A stretch of DNA of 7,090 nucleotides from Burkholderiales bacterium (GTDB lineage: Bacteria > Pseudomonadota > Gammaproteobacteria > Burkholderiales > SG8-39), in NCBI GenBank assembly GCA_020846575.1, contig JADLDQ010000365.1, positions 1-7,090 of the forward strand. Direction: 5' to 3'. Every line of letters starts with the position of its first letter. Positions within the stretch are counted from its first letter, which is position 1. Of this stretch, positions 5,832 to 7,090 are shown piece after piece. The translations under genes and the position numbers were made by a program. The notes beneath the pieces were generated by a model that saw only the letters and a list, made by a program, of their open reading frames with translations, was not told where the DNA came from and did not search any database.

Positions 5832-5849
5832 TCCTCCTCGTCGATCCGG

Positions 5850-6740
5850 TCAACCCAGCGCCCGGGTGGTGTCGTCGAACAGCTCGTCCACCGGGAAGCG
5901 CCGGGGAATGAGGCCCTGCCGATAGACGTACTCGATGGCGACATCCAGGTTGCGGCGGTTCGCCTCCAGGCCGACAGGGGTGGTGTCGAGCACCGAACCC
6001 GCGGGCTGGCCGGCGGCCCTGCGGGACGCGGCGAGCATGCGGTACACCTCGCGGACCGCGCCGGGATTGGACCGCGACAGCGACTCGCTGACCGTCACCA
6101 TGTGGTTGATCTGGATCGCGCCGTTGCGGCGGTGCCATTCACGCGCCGCCGCCTCGGGATCGGCGAACAGCGGCCGGATGCGCTCGTCCTTCGGCTCGCG
6201 GCCGGTGCCGACGATCGCGTCCACCCGGCCCTCGAGCAGCATCGCCGTCAGCTCCGCGCCTGCGGGCGCACGTTCCACGTTCGGGGGGTCGCGGAACTCG
6301 GCGACGTGCGGGTCCTCGAAGGTCACCCAGGTCACGCTCCCGGGATCGACGCCGTGATCGGCCATGAGCATTCCCCTGATCCAGGCGCTGGTCGTCACGG
6401 AATAGGAGCGGATGCCGATGCGGCGGCCGCAAAGCTGCTCCGGGGCGAGCGGGCCGCGTGCCGCGTTGTACAGGAGGTAGGGGTGCTGGAAGCGCCCGAG
6501 CACCACGACGGGCAGCAGCACCAGCGGCTTGCCGTGCGCCTTGGCGATGAGGTAGGTGACGATGGCGAGCTCGGCGACGTCGAACTCGCGCTCGCGCACC
6601 ACGCGTTTGAAAGCGGAACTCGGCACCGCGACCTCGGCGAACTCGAGCGCCACCGTGTCGGAGCGGATCTCGCCCTTCTTCAGAGCGAGGGTGCCCGGGT
6701 AGTCGCCGAGCAGGGTCTTGAGTCTCAGGGGCTGAGCCAT
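5850..6740 (-). CDS. 4,5-dihydroxyphthalate decarboxylase-like protein (substrate-binding-protein fold)
   Basis: The 296-residue protein resembles the 4,5-dihydroxyphthalate decarboxylase (Pht5-type) branch of the NMT1/periplasmic-binding fold. Landmarks are the start LRLKTLLGDYPGT (5-17), REFDVAELAIVTYLIAKAHG (51-70), FQHPYLLYNA (84-93), CGRRIGIRSYSVTTSAWIRGML (104-125), MLLEGRVDAIV (167-177), RIRPLFADP (187-195) and a helical C-terminus. There is no signal peptide, which favours a cytosolic enzyme over a transporter binding protein. Pht5 removes a carboxylate from 4,5-dihydroxyphthalate to give protocatechuate, but many relatives in Betaproteobacteria are uncharacterised, so the substrate is open. 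The ATG at 6740 has GGAAGGA about 7 bases upstream; the open frame extends further upstream but without similarity. It converges on the cupin and is divergent from the CMD-like gene. Some annotations would call this an ABC transporter substrate-binding protein. Confidence 0.85.
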   Translation of the reverse strand: MAQPLRLKTLLGDYPGTLALKKGEIRSDTVALEFAEVAVPSSAFKRVVREREFDVAELAIVTYLIAKAHGKPLVLLPVVVLGRFQHPYLLYNAARGPLAPEQLCGRRIGIRSYSVTTSAWIRGMLMADHGVDPGSVTWVTFEDPHVAEFRDPPNVERAPAGAELTAMLLEGRVDAIVGTGREPKDERIRPLFADPEAAAREWHRRNGAIQINHMVTVSESLSRSNPGAVREVYRMLAASRRAAGQPAGSVLDTTPVGLEANRRNLDVAIEYVYRQGLIPRRFPVDELFDDTTRALG

Positions 6741-7046
6741 CGGGCATTCCTTCCGCAAATCGTGGAGCGCTGCCGGCGCATCCCTGACAATCGTAGCGGG
6801 GCACGCCGTTCTGCGCCACGATCGGAACCCCGCGCTCGAAGGGCGAGCGCATTGCCGTCCGGCGCGAGCACGATCACTGCGAACCAGCCGCCGGTTCACG
6901 GGGTTTCCATTTGCTCGCGAACCCACGTCTGCGCGACGCGGCGGAGCGCGCGCTTGGACACCTGCCTGCGGCAGGCCGCCGGGCCGAGCCGGGCGTGGCG
7001 CTAACATGCCTGGCAGACCCTGTCATCCGATCGAAAAGGAGCCCGC
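6741..7046. promoter_or_regulatory. Divergent intergenic region, 306 bases, no gene seen
   Basis: The region separates the outward-facing decarboxylase-like and CMD-like genes and must hold their promoters. The extensions of open frames into it are arginine- and alanine-rich and look non-coding. No convincing -35/-10 pair was found on either strand. The only clear structures are the inverted repeats near the CMD-like gene. Confidence 0.5.
6961..6975. repeat. Perfect inverted repeat upstream of the CMD-like gene
   Basis: CCTGCC (6961-6966) and GGCAGG (6970-6975) flank a 3-base loop. A related shorter palindrome, TGCC-T-GGCA, lies at 7007-7015, about 40 bases on. The pair could be regulator half-sites for the gene starting at 7047, though short GC palindromes are common here. 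Confidence 0.35.
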
Positions 7047-7090
7047 ATGCGCCTGCCTCCCCTGGACCCCTCGCGCCTGTCGGCCGAGCA
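7047..7090 (+). CDS. Start of a probable carboxymuconolactone decarboxylase (CMD) family protein, cut by window end
   Basis: Only 14 full codons are present, reading MRLPPLDPSRLSAE. The start at 7047 is well supported by AAGGAG five bases upstream. The opening, with a run of Leu-Pro-Pro-Leu then a short acidic-serine segment, is very typical of AhpD/CMD-type proteins. These are small helical proteins that act as thiol peroxidases or as decarboxylases in protocatechuate breakdown. A CMD-like product would suit the neighbouring aromatic-type decarboxylase. The call rests on few residues, so the product name is tentative while the gene start is likely real. Confidence 0.6.
   Translation, partial: MRLPPLDPSRLSAE

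Noticed and set aside
3962..5944. Binding protein as a 660-residue fusion
   Set aside because: The upstream part is antisense to the cupin and intergenic; the family length and signal peptide fit a start at 4963 or 4939.
6778..6830. TACGAT on the minus strand as a -10 box for the decarboxylase-like gene
   Set aside because: The hexamer at the proper distance (TGGCGC) matches a -35 at only two positions, no better than chance.
5739..7004. Plus-strand open frame of 421 codons
   Set aside because: It is antisense to the decarboxylase-like gene, which shows strong family motifs; the plus reading has none.
1..7090. Mobile element, CRISPR, tRNA or rRNA
   Set aside because: No transposase or integrase motifs, no regularly spaced direct repeats and no tRNA-like or rRNA-like sequence were found on reading through the window.

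Overview
The window is very GC-rich, with almost every codon in its real genes ending in G or C. It holds a compact set of catabolic-type genes including a Bug/TctC-type solute-binding protein. That family is greatly expanded in Burkholderiales and related Betaproteobacteria, so a soil or water betaproteobacterium is the most likely source. This is inferred from gene content and composition, not from a marker gene. No RNA gene, transposase, CRISPR array or phage gene is visible.

Layout. Bases 4963 down to 27 (minus strand) carry six closely packed genes, in order of transcription: a tripartite tricarboxylate transporter-type solute-binding protein (3962-4963), a MetE-like barrel protein (2830-3945), a VOC/glyoxalase-fold protein (2456-2833), an alpha/beta hydrolase (1673-2449), a HbpS/GlcG-type protein (1209-1652), and a second, different MetE-like protein of the methionine synthase II family (27-1157). 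Gaps are 16, -4, 6, 20 and 51 bases, so this looks like one operon. A perfect GC hairpin in the last gap may modulate expression of the final gene. A 198-bp divergent region (4964-5161) separates the operon from a small plus-strand cupin gene (5162-5575) and contains a 23-bp near-palindrome beside a promoter-like -10 box, a good candidate operator.

Beyond the cupin lies about 270 bp with a coding-like but broken minus-strand frame, possibly a decayed gene. It is followed by a convergent minus-strand gene for a 4,5-dihydroxyphthalate decarboxylase-like protein (5850-6740). After a second divergent region (6741-7046), a plus-strand gene begins that looks like a carboxymuconolactone decarboxylase family protein. 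It is cut by the window end.

How the genes may work together (inference). The solute-binding protein would capture an organic acid in the periplasm. The two zinc-site MetE-like proteins could move a methyl or alkyl group. The VOC protein, hydrolase, cupin, DHP-decarboxylase-like and CMD proteins are typical of peripheral aromatic or organic-acid breakdown. No ring-cleavage enzyme, CoA ligase or transporter membrane subunit is present, so the substrate cannot be named. Most notable is the pairing of two distantly related stand-alone MetE-type barrels in one operon; I know of no characterised pathway with this arrangement.
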